Part shown: positions 9,242-15,532 of the stretch, in pieces
How positions within the stretch are numbered: position 1 is the first letter of the stretch
Layout of the letters: each line of letters begins with the position of its first letter
NCBI GenBank assembly: GCA_900550335.1
Contig: URRU01000022.1
Span: 1-15,532, forward strand
From: an uncultured Clostridium sp.
Lineage (GTDB): Bacteria > Bacillota > Clostridia > Peptostreptococcales > Peptostreptococcaceae
Reading direction: 5' to 3'
Length of the DNA stretch: 15,532 nt
Position numbers and translations under genes: made by a program
The notes under the pieces: generated by a model
What the model saw: the letters and a program-made list of their open reading frames with translations, nothing else
What the model was told of the DNA's origin: nothing
Database searches by the model: none

Positions 9242-9269
9242 AATAAAATATAATAGGGGAGGTGATACA

Positions 9270-10391
9270 TTGATTAAGAAGATAGTAAGATTTTTAATTG
9301 GTGGATTAGGTTTAATCGTAGGTTCTTCTACTTACGTATCGGTAACACAGAATTTTCAAATATTAACATACAATAATAAAACATATGAAGCAATAGCGTC
9401 AGTTGTAGCTGGTTTAGTAATAGGAATTATATTTTATTTAATTGAGCCTTGGTTTATGAATAAAATCAAGAAAATAGCAAGAGCAGCAGAAAAGGAAATC
9501 TCTAGATACCCTCAGGTCGATATATTACTTGGGTCTGTAGGTCTTATAGTAGGTTTCGTAATAGCGTATCTTGTAAGTGGAATTATAAACTCTATACCGA
9601 TAGTAGGTAAAGTAATATCAGTACTTGTATATCTTGTACTTGGATATTTAGGAGTTAGAGTAGCACTTAAGAGTAAAAATGATCTTGCAAACTTTGGTAA
9701 ATTAAATAAAAAACTAGCAGCTAGCCTTGCAAAAGAAAAAGAGCAGGAAAAAGAATGCGAAAAATTAAAAGAAGAAGTTAAAGAATGTGGAGCTTCTATT
9801 CCTCCAAAAGTATTAGACACAAGTGTAATAATAGATGGAAGAATAGCTGATATATGCCAGACTGGTTTTATAGAAGGTAAGCTTATAATACCGGCGTTTG
9901 TATTAGAGGAGCTAAGACACATAGCTGATTCTGCTGACGATTTAAAAAGAGTAAGAGGTAGAAGAGGGTTAGATATATTAAATATAATCCAGAAAGAATT
10001 AAATATAGAAGTTGAAATAAGCGAACAGGATTTCCCAGAAATAGCTGAGGTAGATAGTAAATTATTAAAATTAGCTCAGGTATTAGGAGGAAAGGTTGTT
10101 ACAAATGACTTCAATCTAAACAAAGTTGCCCAGTTCCAGGGTGTTGAGGTTCTAAACATAAACGAACTTGCTAATGCAGTTAAGCCAGTTGCTATACCTG
10201 GTGAAGATATGGTGGTTCAGGTTGTTAAAGAAGGTAAGGAAGCTCAGCAGGGTATTGCATATTTAGATGATGGTACTATGATAGTTGTCGATGGTGGTAA
10301 AAAATACATGGGACAGACTATAAAAGTATTAGTAACATCAGTACTTCAGACTCCAGCGGGAAGAATGATATTTGCAAAACCTAAGAATTAA
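9270..10391 (+). CDS. yacL: YacL-type PIN/TRAM domain membrane protein
   Basis: This 373-aa protein resembles Bacillus YacL. The first 135 residues hold about four hydrophobic segments (about 5-25, 40-60, 86-106, 110-132). A charged Lys/Glu-rich, probably coiled-coil linker (about 145-175) follows, then a PIN nuclease domain (180-300) with acidic residues D183 in LDTS, E214, D262 and D280 in TNDFN. The last part is a TRAM RNA-binding domain (about 303-370). The layout suggests a membrane-tethered ribonuclease, though the substrate is not established. The start is TTG at 9270, fixed by a strong GGGGAGGTGA Shine-Dalgarno site and by the hydrophobic N-terminus that follows. The radA-disA-yacL order is widespread in Firmicutes. 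The carD-like gene that sometimes sits between them is absent here. Confidence 0.92.
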   Translation: MIKKIVRFLIGGLGLIVGSSTYVSVTQNFQILTYNNKTYEAIASVVAGLVIGIIFYLIEPWFMNKIKKIARAAEKEISRYPQVDILLGSVGLIVGFVIAYLVSGIINSIPIVGKVISVLVYLVLGYLGVRVALKSKNDLANFGKLNKKLAASLAKEKEQEKECEKLKEEVKECGASIPPKVLDTSVIIDGRIADICQTGFIEGKLIIPAFVLEELRHIADSADDLKRVRGRRGLDILNIIQKELNIEVEISEQDFPEIAEVDSKLLKLAQVLGGKVVTNDFNLNKVAQFQGVEVLNINELANAVKPVAIPGEDMVVQVVKEGKEAQQGIAYLDDGTMIVVDGGKKYMGQTIKVLVTSVLQTPAGRMIFAKPKN

Positions 10392-10473
10392 TTGTAAAAT
10401 AAAAAAGAAAATAGGAAATCGTGTATTCGGTTTTCAAATAGAGAAAATAAAAAAGAGAAAGGAAATTAGTGAA

Positions 10474-11295
10474 ATGAACAATAATGAATTAAAAGCTATT
10501 GCAAAAGAAGTAAGAATTGACATTATTAAGTCAGTTTCAGAAGCAAAATCAGGTCATCCAGGAGGATCATTATCAGCAGCAGATATACTAACAGTATTAT
10601 ACTTTGATGCTATGAATATAGACCCTTCTAACCCAAAATGGGAAGACAGAGATAGATTCGTTCTTTCTAAAGGTCATGGTGCACCAGCTTTATATGCAGT
10701 ATTAGCTGAAAGAGGATATTTCCCTAAAGAAGAATTATTAAAACTTAGAAAATTTGGTGCTATGCTTCAGGGACATCCTGATATGAAAAAAACTCCAGGT
10801 GTTGATATGTCAACAGGTTCTTTAGGACAGGGATTATCAGCAGCAAACGGAATGGCTTTAGCAGCTAAATTAGATGGTAAAGACTACAACGTTTACGCTC
10901 TTCTTGGAGATGGAGAAGTTCAGGAAGGTATGATATGGGAAGCTGCAATGAGTGCTGCTCACTACAAACTAGACAACATAATAGCTTTCTTAGACCACAA
11001 TGGTTTACAGATAGATGGTTCTAATGATGAAGTTATGAGTCTTGGAAAAATAGCTAAAAAATTCGATGCATTCGGATGGAATGTAATATCTATAGACGGA
11101 CATGATTTCGATCAGATAAAAAAAGCTATAGAAATGGCTAAAGAAGAAGAAGGAAGACCTTCTATAGTTATATGTGAAACAGTAAAAGGTAAAGGAGTTT
11201 CATTCATGGAAGACCAGGCTGGATGGCATGGTAAAGCTCCAAACGCTGAAGAAACAGCTAAAGCATTAGAAGACTTAGAAGGAGGACTTAAATAA
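10474..11295 (+). CDS. Transketolase, N-terminal (TPP-binding) subunit
   Basis: This is the thiamine-diphosphate-binding half of a split transketolase, 273 aa from the chosen start. Transketolase moves two-carbon units between sugar phosphates in the non-oxidative pentose phosphate pathway. Visible motifs are [12 protein letters not shown] (H28 near the N-terminus), [23 protein letters not shown], the TPP/Mg site [13 protein letters not shown], and [10 protein letters not shown]. The open frame extends back to 10372, overlapping yacL. That extension is a basic, unconserved-looking 34 residues. The ATG at 10474 follows AGAAAGGAAA and begins a sequence typical of the family, so I prefer it. The C-terminal subunit follows with a 1-nt overlap (TAATG), giving coupled translation in equal amounts. 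Codon bias is strong, as in a well-expressed gene. Confidence 0.93.
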   Translation: MNNNELKAIAKEVRIDIIKSVSEAKSGHPGGSLSAADILTVLYFDAMNIDPSNPKWEDRDRFVLSKGHGAPALYAVLAERGYFPKEELLKLRKFGAMLQGHPDMKKTPGVDMSTGSLGQGLSAANGMALAAKLDGKDYNVYALLGDGEVQEGMIWEAAMSAAHYKLDNIIAFLDHNGLQIDGSNDEVMSLGKIAKKFDAFGWNVISIDGHDFDQIKKAIEMAKEEEGRPSIVICETVKGKGVSFMEDQAGWHGKAPNAEETAKALEDLEGGLK

Positions 11296-12209
11296 TGGAA
11301 AGTATAGCAACTAGAGAGGCTTATGGAAAAACACTAGTAGAATTAGTTGAAAATAAAGATATAGTAGTTCTTGATGCAGACTTAGCAGGAGCTACAAAAA
11401 CTGCAATGTTCAAAAAAGCATGCCCAGAAAGATTCTTCGATATGGGTATAGCAGAAGGTGATATGATGGGTACAGCAGCAGGTCTTGCAGTATCTGGAAA
11501 AATACCTTTCGCAAGTACTTTCGCAATATTCGCAGCAGGTAGAGGATTTGAACAGATAAGAAACTCTATATGCTACCCAAATATAAACGTTAAAATAGCT
11601 GCTACTCATGCAGGTGTTACAGTTGGGGAAGACGGAGGAAGTCATCAGGCAATAGAAGATATTTCACTAATGAGAAGTTTACCAAACATGGTAGTATTAA
11701 ACCCAGCAGATGCTGTTGAAGCTAGACAGATGGTATTAGCTGCAGCTGAATACGTTGGACCAATGTACTTAAGATTCGGTAGAGCTGCTACTCCAGTTAT
11801 ACACGACGAATCTTACAAATTCGAATTAGGAAAAGGTGAAGTAGTTAAAGAAGGTAAAGATGTATCTATAATAGCTACAGGTATAATGGTTGCTAAAGCA
11901 TTAGAAGCTGCTGAAACTTTAAAAGCAGAAGGAATAGATGCAGAAGTAATAAACATATCTACAATAAAACCTTTAGACAACGAACTTGTTTTAGCATCAG
12001 CTAAGAAAACAGGAAAAGTTGTTACAGCTGAAGAACACAGTATAATAGGTGGATTAGGTTCTGCAGTATGTGAATTATTAGCAGAAGAACATCCAGTTAA
12101 AGTAACTAGAATAGGTGTTAAAGATTGCTTCGGACAGTCAGGATCACCAGCTGCATTATTAGAACACTATGGATTAACTGCAGCAGATATAGTTAAAGCT
12201 TGTAAATAA
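11295..12209 (+). CDS. Transketolase, C-terminal (pyrimidine-binding) subunit
   Basis: This is the second half of the split transketolase, 304 aa. It supplies the pyrimidine-binding domain that activates TPP on the partner subunit, and the C-terminal transketolase domain (about 180-300). The activating glutamate is E54 in FDMGIAEGDMMG. Other family segments are ADLAGATKT, FASTFAIFAAGRGFEQIRNS, THAGVTVGEDGGSHQ (substrate-binding histidines) and LRFGRAATP. The related deoxyxylulose-phosphate synthase is a single chain with both halves, so the split and the motifs favour transketolase. It overlaps the upstream subunit by 1 nt and is closed by a strong terminator, defining a two-gene operon. Confidence 0.94.
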   Translation: MESIATREAYGKTLVELVENKDIVVLDADLAGATKTAMFKKACPERFFDMGIAEGDMMGTAAGLAVSGKIPFASTFAIFAAGRGFEQIRNSICYPNINVKIAATHAGVTVGEDGGSHQAIEDISLMRSLPNMVVLNPADAVEARQMVLAAAEYVGPMYLRFGRAATPVIHDESYKFELGKGEVVKEGKDVSIIATGIMVAKALEAAETLKAEGIDAEVINISTIKPLDNELVLASAKKTGKVVTAEEHSIIGGLGSAVCELLAEEHPVKVTRIGVKDCFGQSGSPAALLEHYGLTAADIVKACK

Positions 12210-12231
12210 TTTAATATAGACGAAGAATAAA

Positions 12232-12300
12232 GGGAAACGAATTAACGCTCCAGGCAATCAAGTTGCATTGTCGCTGTTAATTTCGTTTCCCATTTTTTTT
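12232..12300 (+). terminator. Strong rho-independent terminator after the transketolase operon
   Basis: GGGAAACGAATTAAC at 12232-12246 pairs with GTTAATTTCGTTTCCC ending at 12291, with one bulged base, followed by eight Ts. The roughly 29-nt apical part can itself form a smaller CAAT/ATTG stem. It should insulate the downstream locus from transketolase transcription. Confidence 0.92.
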
Positions 12301-12365
12301 CGCACATAGTTAAACTTATTTACATTAAAAGAAAATTTTTGTGATAAATAATAATTTCTATTATT

Positions 12366-12394
12366 TTGACTTTATACTAGTTTTAAAGTATAAT
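12366..12394 (+). promoter_or_regulatory. Promoter of the type III antitoxin/toxin/ispD unit
   Basis: TTGACT (12366-12371) and TATAAT (12389-12394) are separated by exactly 17 bp, the best sigma-A-type promoter in the window. The predicted start, near 12401, lies just before the first antitoxin repeat at 12408. Confidence 0.85.
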
Positions 12395-12407
12395 ATAAAT
12401 AGATAGA

Positions 12408-12510
12408 GTTGAGGTGTTTGCTGGTAGACCTGGCCAAAAATAAAACCAGAAATAAGTTGAGGTGTTTGTTGGTAGCCCTGGCTAAAAATAAAACCAAAAA
12501 AAGTTAACTA
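12408..12510 (+). ncRNA. Type III antitoxin RNA: two tandem 47-48 nt repeats (ToxI/CptI-like)
   Basis: Repeat 1 is 12408-12455 (48 nt) and repeat 2 is 12456-12502 (47 nt), with a short third stub starting GTT at 12503. Both begin GTTGAGGTGTTTG and contain GGTAG, CCTGGC and AAAAATAAAACC. In type III systems such repeats are cut by the toxin into pseudoknotted units that bind and inhibit it. An H-type pseudoknot can be drawn within each unit. AGG (5-7) pairs with CCT (22-24), and CTGGT (14-18) pairs with ACCAG (38-42), leaving an A-rich loop. In repeat 2 the second stem becomes TTGGT/ACCAA, so both sides of the outer pair changed together. Two long repeats most resemble the CptI type, judged from memory. 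Confidence 0.8.
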
Positions 12511-12538
12511 AAAGGAACATCATTTGATGTTCCTTTTT
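12510..12538 (+). terminator. Terminator between antitoxin repeats and toxin
   Basis: AAAGGAACATC (12511-12521) pairs perfectly with GATGTTCCTTT (12526-12536) around a 4-nt loop, then Ts to 12538. A leaky terminator at this spot is characteristic of type III toxin-antitoxin loci. It makes antitoxin RNA abundant and toxin mRNA scarce. Confidence 0.9.
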
Positions 12539-12570
12539 CTATATTCAAATAGTAAGGAAGGAACGCATAA

Positions 12571-13740
12571 ATGAGTAATAATCATAATATTGTTTTAATA
12601 AGTGAAAGGTATTTTGAAAAATATAATTCTAAATTTATTGAAATGCTTGATGTTGCAAATATAAAAAAACAATCTAATAGAATGTATCTTTTTTTGAAAA
12701 TAAAAATTGATGAAAATAATATATTAATACCTTTAAGGACTAACTTACCTAAATTAGGAAATGCTGTTGTAGGTTATCATGTTCCTTCTAAAAGTAAGCC
12801 TAATGCAGGCTTTGATTATAGGAAAATGCTTATAGTTGATGATGAATATATAATACCAGTTGAAAATTTGAACATACCAAATTCTCAGCAAAAAATTATA
12901 TTAGAAAAATATGAAGTTATTGAAACACAAGTAAAGACGTATATAAAAAATTATAAAAAAGCTGTAGAAAAAAATCGTCAGTTTAAAGATAGAATCTTTA
13001 AGTTTTCTACATTGCATAATTTCCATAAAGAATTAAATTTAGAAAGGAAAGACGATATGAATACTGTTATGATTGTTGCTGCTGGTAGTGGCAAGAGAAT
13101 GAATGCGGGGATGAATAAGCAGTTTATAAAGATAAATGATAAAGAGATTGTTGCTCATACAATAGAGAAATTTTACAATTCTCCTCTGATAGATGAGATT
13201 ATTCTTTGTATTAAGGAAGAGGAAGAGGATTTTGTTAGGGAGAATATAATAGAGAAGTATGGCTTTAAGGATATAGTTATATCTTATGGTGGTAAGGAAA
13301 GACAGGATACAATAAATAATGGTCTTGAGAAGGTTAGTCCTGATTGTGATATTTTACTTATCCACGATGGAGCAAGACCTTTTGTTACAGACGAGATTAT
13401 AGAGAATGCTGTCAATGAGACTAAGAAGTTAAAGGCGACTGTTGTAGGTGTTATGGTCAAGGATACTATAAAGGTTGTCGACGGAAATGAGATAGTAGAT
13501 ACTCCAAATAGGGCAAATCTTTGGGCTGCTCAGACACCACAATCTTTTGATTTTAACTTGATAAAAGAAGCCTATGATATTGCGTATAGAGATGGATTCT
13601 ATGGAACTGATGATGCTATGATTGCAGAACACGCAGGTCATAAGGTGTATATGATTCAGGGAAGTTACGACAATATTAAGATAACTAGTCCTGAGGATCT
13701 GCCTATATCAGAAGTTATTTCCCGGAAAATAATTGGATAA
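12571..13740 (+). CDS. ispD: Type III toxin (ToxN/AbiQ/CptN-like endoribonuclease) fused in frame to IspD
   Basis: This is one open frame of 389 codons. Residues 1-162 look like a complete type III toxin, an endoribonuclease of the ToxN/AbiQ/CptN fold. There is an early beta-strand with aromatic ISERYFEKY (10-18), then NRMYLFLKIKI (36-46), the active-site-like IPLRTN (53-58, where AbiQ has PLRSN), GFDYRKMLIVDDEYIIPV (80-97), a long Lys-rich helical stretch (about 105-140), and the C-terminal FSTLHNFHKEL (145-155). Residues 163-389 are a complete IspD, described separately. No stop codon separates them. Most toxins of this family end just after the FHKEL region, so the toxin part is not truncated. 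The start ATG follows AAGGAAGGA at 8 nt. Upstream antitoxin repeats and a terminator support the toxin call. Whether the protein is made as one chain or as two products is not decidable from sequence. Confidence 0.8.
   Translation: MSNNHNIVLISERYFEKYNSKFIEMLDVANIKKQSNRMYLFLKIKIDENNILIPLRTNLPKLGNAVVGYHVPSKSKPNAGFDYRKMLIVDDEYIIPVENLNIPNSQQKIILEKYEVIETQVKTYIKNYKKAVEKNRQFKDRIFKFSTLHNFHKELNLERKDDMNTVMIVAAGSGKRMNAGMNKQFIKINDKEIVAHTIEKFYNSPLIDEIILCIKEEEEDFVRENIIEKYGFKDIVISYGGKERQDTINNGLEKVSPDCDILLIHDGARPFVTDEIIENAVNETKKLKATVVGVMVKDTIKVVDGNEIVDTPNRANLWAAQTPQSFDFNLIKEAYDIAYRDGFYGTDDAMIAEHAGHKVYMIQGSYDNIKITSPEDLPISEVISRKIIG
12920..12947 (+). promoter_or_regulatory. Weak candidate promoter inside the toxin coding region
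   Basis: TTGAAA (12920-12925) and TATAAA (12942-12947) are 16 bp apart, about 110 nt before the ispD ATG. It could give ispD a toxin-independent transcript, but such matches are common in sequence this AT-rich. Confidence 0.2.
13044..13059 (+). promoter_or_regulatory. Internal ribosome-binding site and start codon of ispD
   Basis: AAGGAAAG (13044-13051) lies 5 nt before the ATG at 13057, inside the continuous toxin-IspD frame. It is a normal Shine-Dalgarno site at usable spacing, so IspD can be translated separately. Confidence 0.65.
13057..13740 (+). CDS. ispD: 2-C-methyl-D-erythritol 4-phosphate cytidylyltransferase IspD (internal start form)
   Basis: IspD joins CTP and methylerythritol phosphate to give CDP-methylerythritol, the third step of the MEP isoprenoid pathway. 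From the internal ATG it is 227 aa, the usual family length, with the normal N-terminus MNTVMIVAAGSGKRM. The nucleotide-binding loop is AAGSGKRM (8-15). Later motifs are GGKERQDTINNGL, HDGARPFVT, VKDTIKVVD, NRANLWAAQTPQSF and TDDAMIAEHAGHKV, all as expected of an active enzyme. Codon use differs from the neighbours: by my count AAG:AAA is 15:4 and GAG:GAA 13:6, against 3:18 and 0:12 in the toxin part. The same pathway is represented by ispF downstream. This entry overlaps the fused frame and is the product I expect to be essential. Confidence 0.9.
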   Translation: MNTVMIVAAGSGKRMNAGMNKQFIKINDKEIVAHTIEKFYNSPLIDEIILCIKEEEEDFVRENIIEKYGFKDIVISYGGKERQDTINNGLEKVSPDCDILLIHDGARPFVTDEIIENAVNETKKLKATVVGVMVKDTIKVVDGNEIVDTPNRANLWAAQTPQSFDFNLIKEAYDIAYRDGFYGTDDAMIAEHAGHKVYMIQGSYDNIKITSPEDLPISEVISRKIIG

Positions 13741-13887
13741 TGATATAGTAAAAAAGATAAAATATTTTTAAAGAGATAAAATATTAAAAAATAATTTCGA
13801 AAGTAGATTTAAAACAAAACGTAAAAATCAAATTCGAAAAATGAAAATAATAAATAAAAAGCTAAGATACTAAAAGTAGGTGATTCT

Positions 13888-14781
13888 ATGAAATACACAG
13901 GAACGACTTATAGACCTCCATTTGAAGCTAATTCTCTTTTGCTTCAAGTAACAGCAGGGTGTAGCCACAATAAGTGTACGTTCTGTACTATGTACAAAGA
14001 TGTTCCTTTTGAAGTGGAAAGTATGGAACAGATTGAAGCTGATTTAAGAGAAGCGAGAGGCAGAAGAAAAAGAATAAAGAAAGTCTTTCTAGAAAATGGA
14101 GATCCTTTTGTTTTAAGTGCAGATAAGTTAAAACAGATTGCTGAAAAGATAGAGGAGATTATTCCAGAAGTAGAGAATATATCCATGTTTGCAACAATAA
14201 AGAATATCATTGATAAAACGGATGATGAGTTAAAAGCGCTTAGAAAACTTAAAATAAACAATTTAAATGTAGGAATAGAGTCTGGATTAGAAGAAGCGAC
14301 CGAATTTATGAATAAGGGATATACTGTAGAAGTTGCAAAGAGAGAACTTAAAAGACTTGAAAATGCAGGAATGGACTATAGTGTAAACATAATAATTGGC
14401 TGTGGTGGAAGCGATAAGAGTATAGAAAATGCGATAAAAACAGCAGAACTTGTCAACGAATTAACCCCAAAGATAGTATTTGTGGGGAGTATTCACGCTG
14501 ATGAGGGAAGTAAGTTGGAAAAATTAAAGGCAACTGGAAAATTCAATGAAAATACTCTTAGAGAAAACATAGAAGAAGAAAAATTGTTCATCGAAAAACT
14601 AGATGAAAGAGATATAGAATTCTTTGGATTACATCCGTCAAATGCTGTAAGGCTACATGGAAACTTATCTAAAGATAAAGAAACTATGATTGAAAAATTA
14701 AACAATGCATTAAAAGAAATACCAGATGAAATCTTGGATAAAGTAAGTAAAAGAGGTTTTGAAGGAACAGTAGAATTTTAA
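13888..14781 (+). CDS. Radical SAM protein of unknown substrate
   Basis: This 297-aa protein has an N-terminal [4Fe-4S] motif, C25, C30 and C33 in TAGCSHNKCTFCTMY. The spacing is CX4CX2C, one residue longer than the classical CX3CX2C, and seems shared by a subgroup with TxGCxxNxCxFC. Further radical SAM features are FLENGDP (about 68-74) in the position of the glycine/substrate strand, NLNVGIESG (about 125-133) as in HemN-like enzymes, and an IIIGCGG segment. It is cytoplasmic, with no transmembrane segment. Its substrate cannot be read from sequence. It lies between ispD and ispF without an obvious pathway link. The ATG follows AGTAGGTGAT at a good distance. The 147-nt gap upstream (13741-13887) holds short AT-rich repeats (GATAAAATATT twice) and no clear terminator. 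Confidence 0.88.
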   Translation: MKYTGTTYRPPFEANSLLLQVTAGCSHNKCTFCTMYKDVPFEVESMEQIEADLREARGRRKRIKKVFLENGDPFVLSADKLKQIAEKIEEIIPEVENISMFATIKNIIDKTDDELKALRKLKINNLNVGIESGLEEATEFMNKGYTVEVAKRELKRLENAGMDYSVNIIIGCGGSDKSIENAIKTAELVNELTPKIVFVGSIHADEGSKLEKLKATGKFNENTLRENIEEEKLFIEKLDERDIEFFGLHPSNAVRLHGNLSKDKETMIEKLNNALKEIPDEILDKVSKRGFEGTVEF

Positions 14782-14860
14782 TAAATATGGAAATGAGTTA
14801 TACAGAAAAATTAATGTAGTTTTGAAGGAAAAGTAGAAATTTTATACACAGAAATTAATG
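14757..14860 (+). repeat. Decayed tandem duplication of the radical SAM gene 3' end
   Basis: The last codons of the gene (14757-14780, TTTTGAAGGAACAGTAGAAT onward) recur at 14820-14844 with two differences. The following segment TTATACAGAAAAATTAATG (14798-14816) recurs as TTATACACAGAAATTAATG (14842-14860). The order is kept, which suggests an old duplication of about 60 bp filling the gap before ispF. Confidence 0.6.
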
Positions 14861-14889
14861 GAAATTTATAAAAAGATAGGAGATATAAT

Positions 14890-15372
14890 ATGAGAGTTGG
14901 AATGGGATATGATGTACATAGACTTGTAGAAGATAGAAAGCTTATAATAGGTGGAGTTGAAATTCCTCACGAAAAAGGATTATTAGGACATTCTGATGCG
15001 GATGTACTTACACACGCTGTTATGGACTCAATACTTGGTGCTATGGCTATGGGAGATATTGGTAAACACTTCCCAGACACAGATCAAAAGTTTAAAGGAG
15101 CAGATAGCTTAAAACTTATGGAACATGTATATGAAATTATGAAAGAAGAGGGGTATGTTCTTGGAAATATAGACTGTACTATAATTGCACAGGCTCCAAG
15201 GATGGCTCCACACATACCACAGATGAGAGAAAACTTTGCTAGAATAATGCACACAGATATAAAAAACATAAACGTAAAAGCTACAACAGAAGAAAAATTA
15301 GGATTTACTGGAAGTGGAGAGGGAATTTCTACTCAAAGTATATGTTTGTTATTGACAGAATCTAATAAATAA
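14890..15372 (+). CDS. ispF: 2-C-methyl-D-erythritol 2,4-cyclodiphosphate synthase IspF
   Basis: IspF cyclises CDP-methylerythritol phosphate, releasing CMP, in the fifth step of the MEP pathway. It works as a homotrimer with zinc at subunit interfaces. The 160-aa length is standard. Metal ligands D8 and H10 (GYDVHRL) and H42 ([14 protein letters not shown]) are in place, as are [10 protein letters not shown], the [12 protein letters not shown] segment, and the C-terminal [18 protein letters not shown]. The ATG follows AGGAGAT at about 6 nt. It is separated from ispD by the radical SAM gene rather than adjacent or fused, as it is in many bacteria. A leader for another gene begins about 90 nt after its stop. 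Confidence 0.98.
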   Translation: MRVGMGYDVHRLVEDRKLIIGGVEIPHEKGLLGHSDADVLTHAVMDSILGAMAMGDIGKHFPDTDQKFKGADSLKLMEHVYEIMKEEGYVLGNIDCTIIAQAPRMAPHIPQMRENFARIMHTDIKNINVKATTEEKLGFTGSGEGISTQSICLLLTESNK

Positions 15373-15463
15373 TATATCATTTAGGGTATAAGTGAAACAA
15401 ATAACATAATTACAAGTTATAGAATAAAACAATAATTTGTATAGAAAATCTATATAATTGCAA

Positions 15464-15532
15464 TGATAAAGAAGTAGTAGGTAGTGAAAGTCTTACAGAG
15501 AGGAAATGACGGTGGAAAGTTTCCAGATAGAA
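15464..15532 (+). promoter_or_regulatory. 5' part of a T-box riboswitch leader (cut by window end)
   Basis: The sequence GAAGTAGTAGGTAGTG, then ACAGAGAGGAAATGACGGTGG and a GGAAAGTTTCC hairpin, matches the start of T-box Stem I: the AGAGAG kink-turn region and the GGTGGAAA distal element. T-boxes sense uncharged tRNA and control aminoacyl-tRNA synthetase or amino-acid genes. The specifier codon, T-box sequence and terminator lie beyond the window, so the amino acid cannot be read. From recalled Clostridioides gene order after ispF, a prolyl-tRNA synthetase gene is my guess. A TATAAT at 15453-15458 is a possible -10, with a weak -35. Confidence 0.8.

Noticed and set aside
10372..10473. Extension of the transketolase N-terminal subunit back to an ATG inside yacL.
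   Set aside because: The extra 34 residues are basic and unlike the family, and there is no good Shine-Dalgarno site. The ATG at 10474 has one and begins the conserved sequence.
12408..12503. The two 48-nt repeats as a minimal CRISPR array or a riboswitch.
   Set aside because: They are directly adjacent with no spacers, lie just after a promoter and before a terminator and toxin gene, and match no riboswitch core I know. Type III antitoxin repeats explain all of this.
13981..13989. The CX4CX2C spacing in the radical SAM protein as a broken cluster site.
   Set aside because: All three cysteines are present with the aromatic residue before the last one, and this spacing appears to be a subgroup trait rather than damage.

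Overview
The window is AT-rich DNA with strong AAA/GAA/ATA/AGA codon preference, Gram-positive Shine-Dalgarno sites, rho-independent terminators and a T-box leader. All genes I accept are on the + strand. Gene content (biotin-type pyruvate carboxylase, radA-disA, a PIN/TRAM membrane protein, split transketolase, ispD and ispF of the MEP pathway) fits a Clostridia-class Firmicute. The family Peptostreptococcaceae (Clostridioides/Peptostreptococcus type) is my best guess. This rests on gene content and codon style, not on a database match.

Layout. (1) 231-3674: pyruvate carboxylase, monocistronic, closed by a hairpin terminator. (2) 3740-4396: a short region with a 28-nt direct repeat, then a small flavodoxin. 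(3) 4592-6517: an EF-G-like translational GTPase with a shortened switch I region, ended by a strong terminator. (4) 6649-9106: radA and disA, 7 nt apart, the genome-integrity and c-di-AMP pair. (5) 9107-10391: a leader with a long inverted repeat and two candidate promoters, then a YacL-type PIN/TRAM membrane protein with a TTG start. (6) 10474-12209: transketolase N- and C-terminal subunits overlapping by one base, closed by a strong terminator. (7) 12366-13740: the unusual locus, described below. (8) 13888-15372: a radical SAM protein and ispF. (9) About 15464 to the window end: the 5' part of a T-box leader for a gene beyond the window.

The notable locus has every part of a type III (RNA-protein) toxin-antitoxin system. 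A consensus-like promoter (TTGACT, 17 bp, TATAAT) is followed by two tandem 47-48 nt repeats plus a stub, a compact terminator, and a ToxN/AbiQ/CptN-like endoribonuclease domain. The two repeats differ at both ends of one predicted base pair (C-G in one, T-A in the other), so the fold is conserved while the sequence changes. The toxin reading frame has no stop codon and runs in frame into a complete IspD, the essential MEP-pathway cytidylyltransferase. IspD keeps its own ATG and Shine-Dalgarno site at 13057. Codon usage switches sharply at that ATG. A TTT run at 13038-13040 would, if one T shorter, end the toxin at a TAG just before the ispD ribosome-binding site. The fusion is therefore either a one-base event or a sequencing error. 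In either case the only clear promoter between the transketolase terminator and ispD is the antitoxin promoter, which appears to put an essential gene under a toxin-antitoxin transcription unit.
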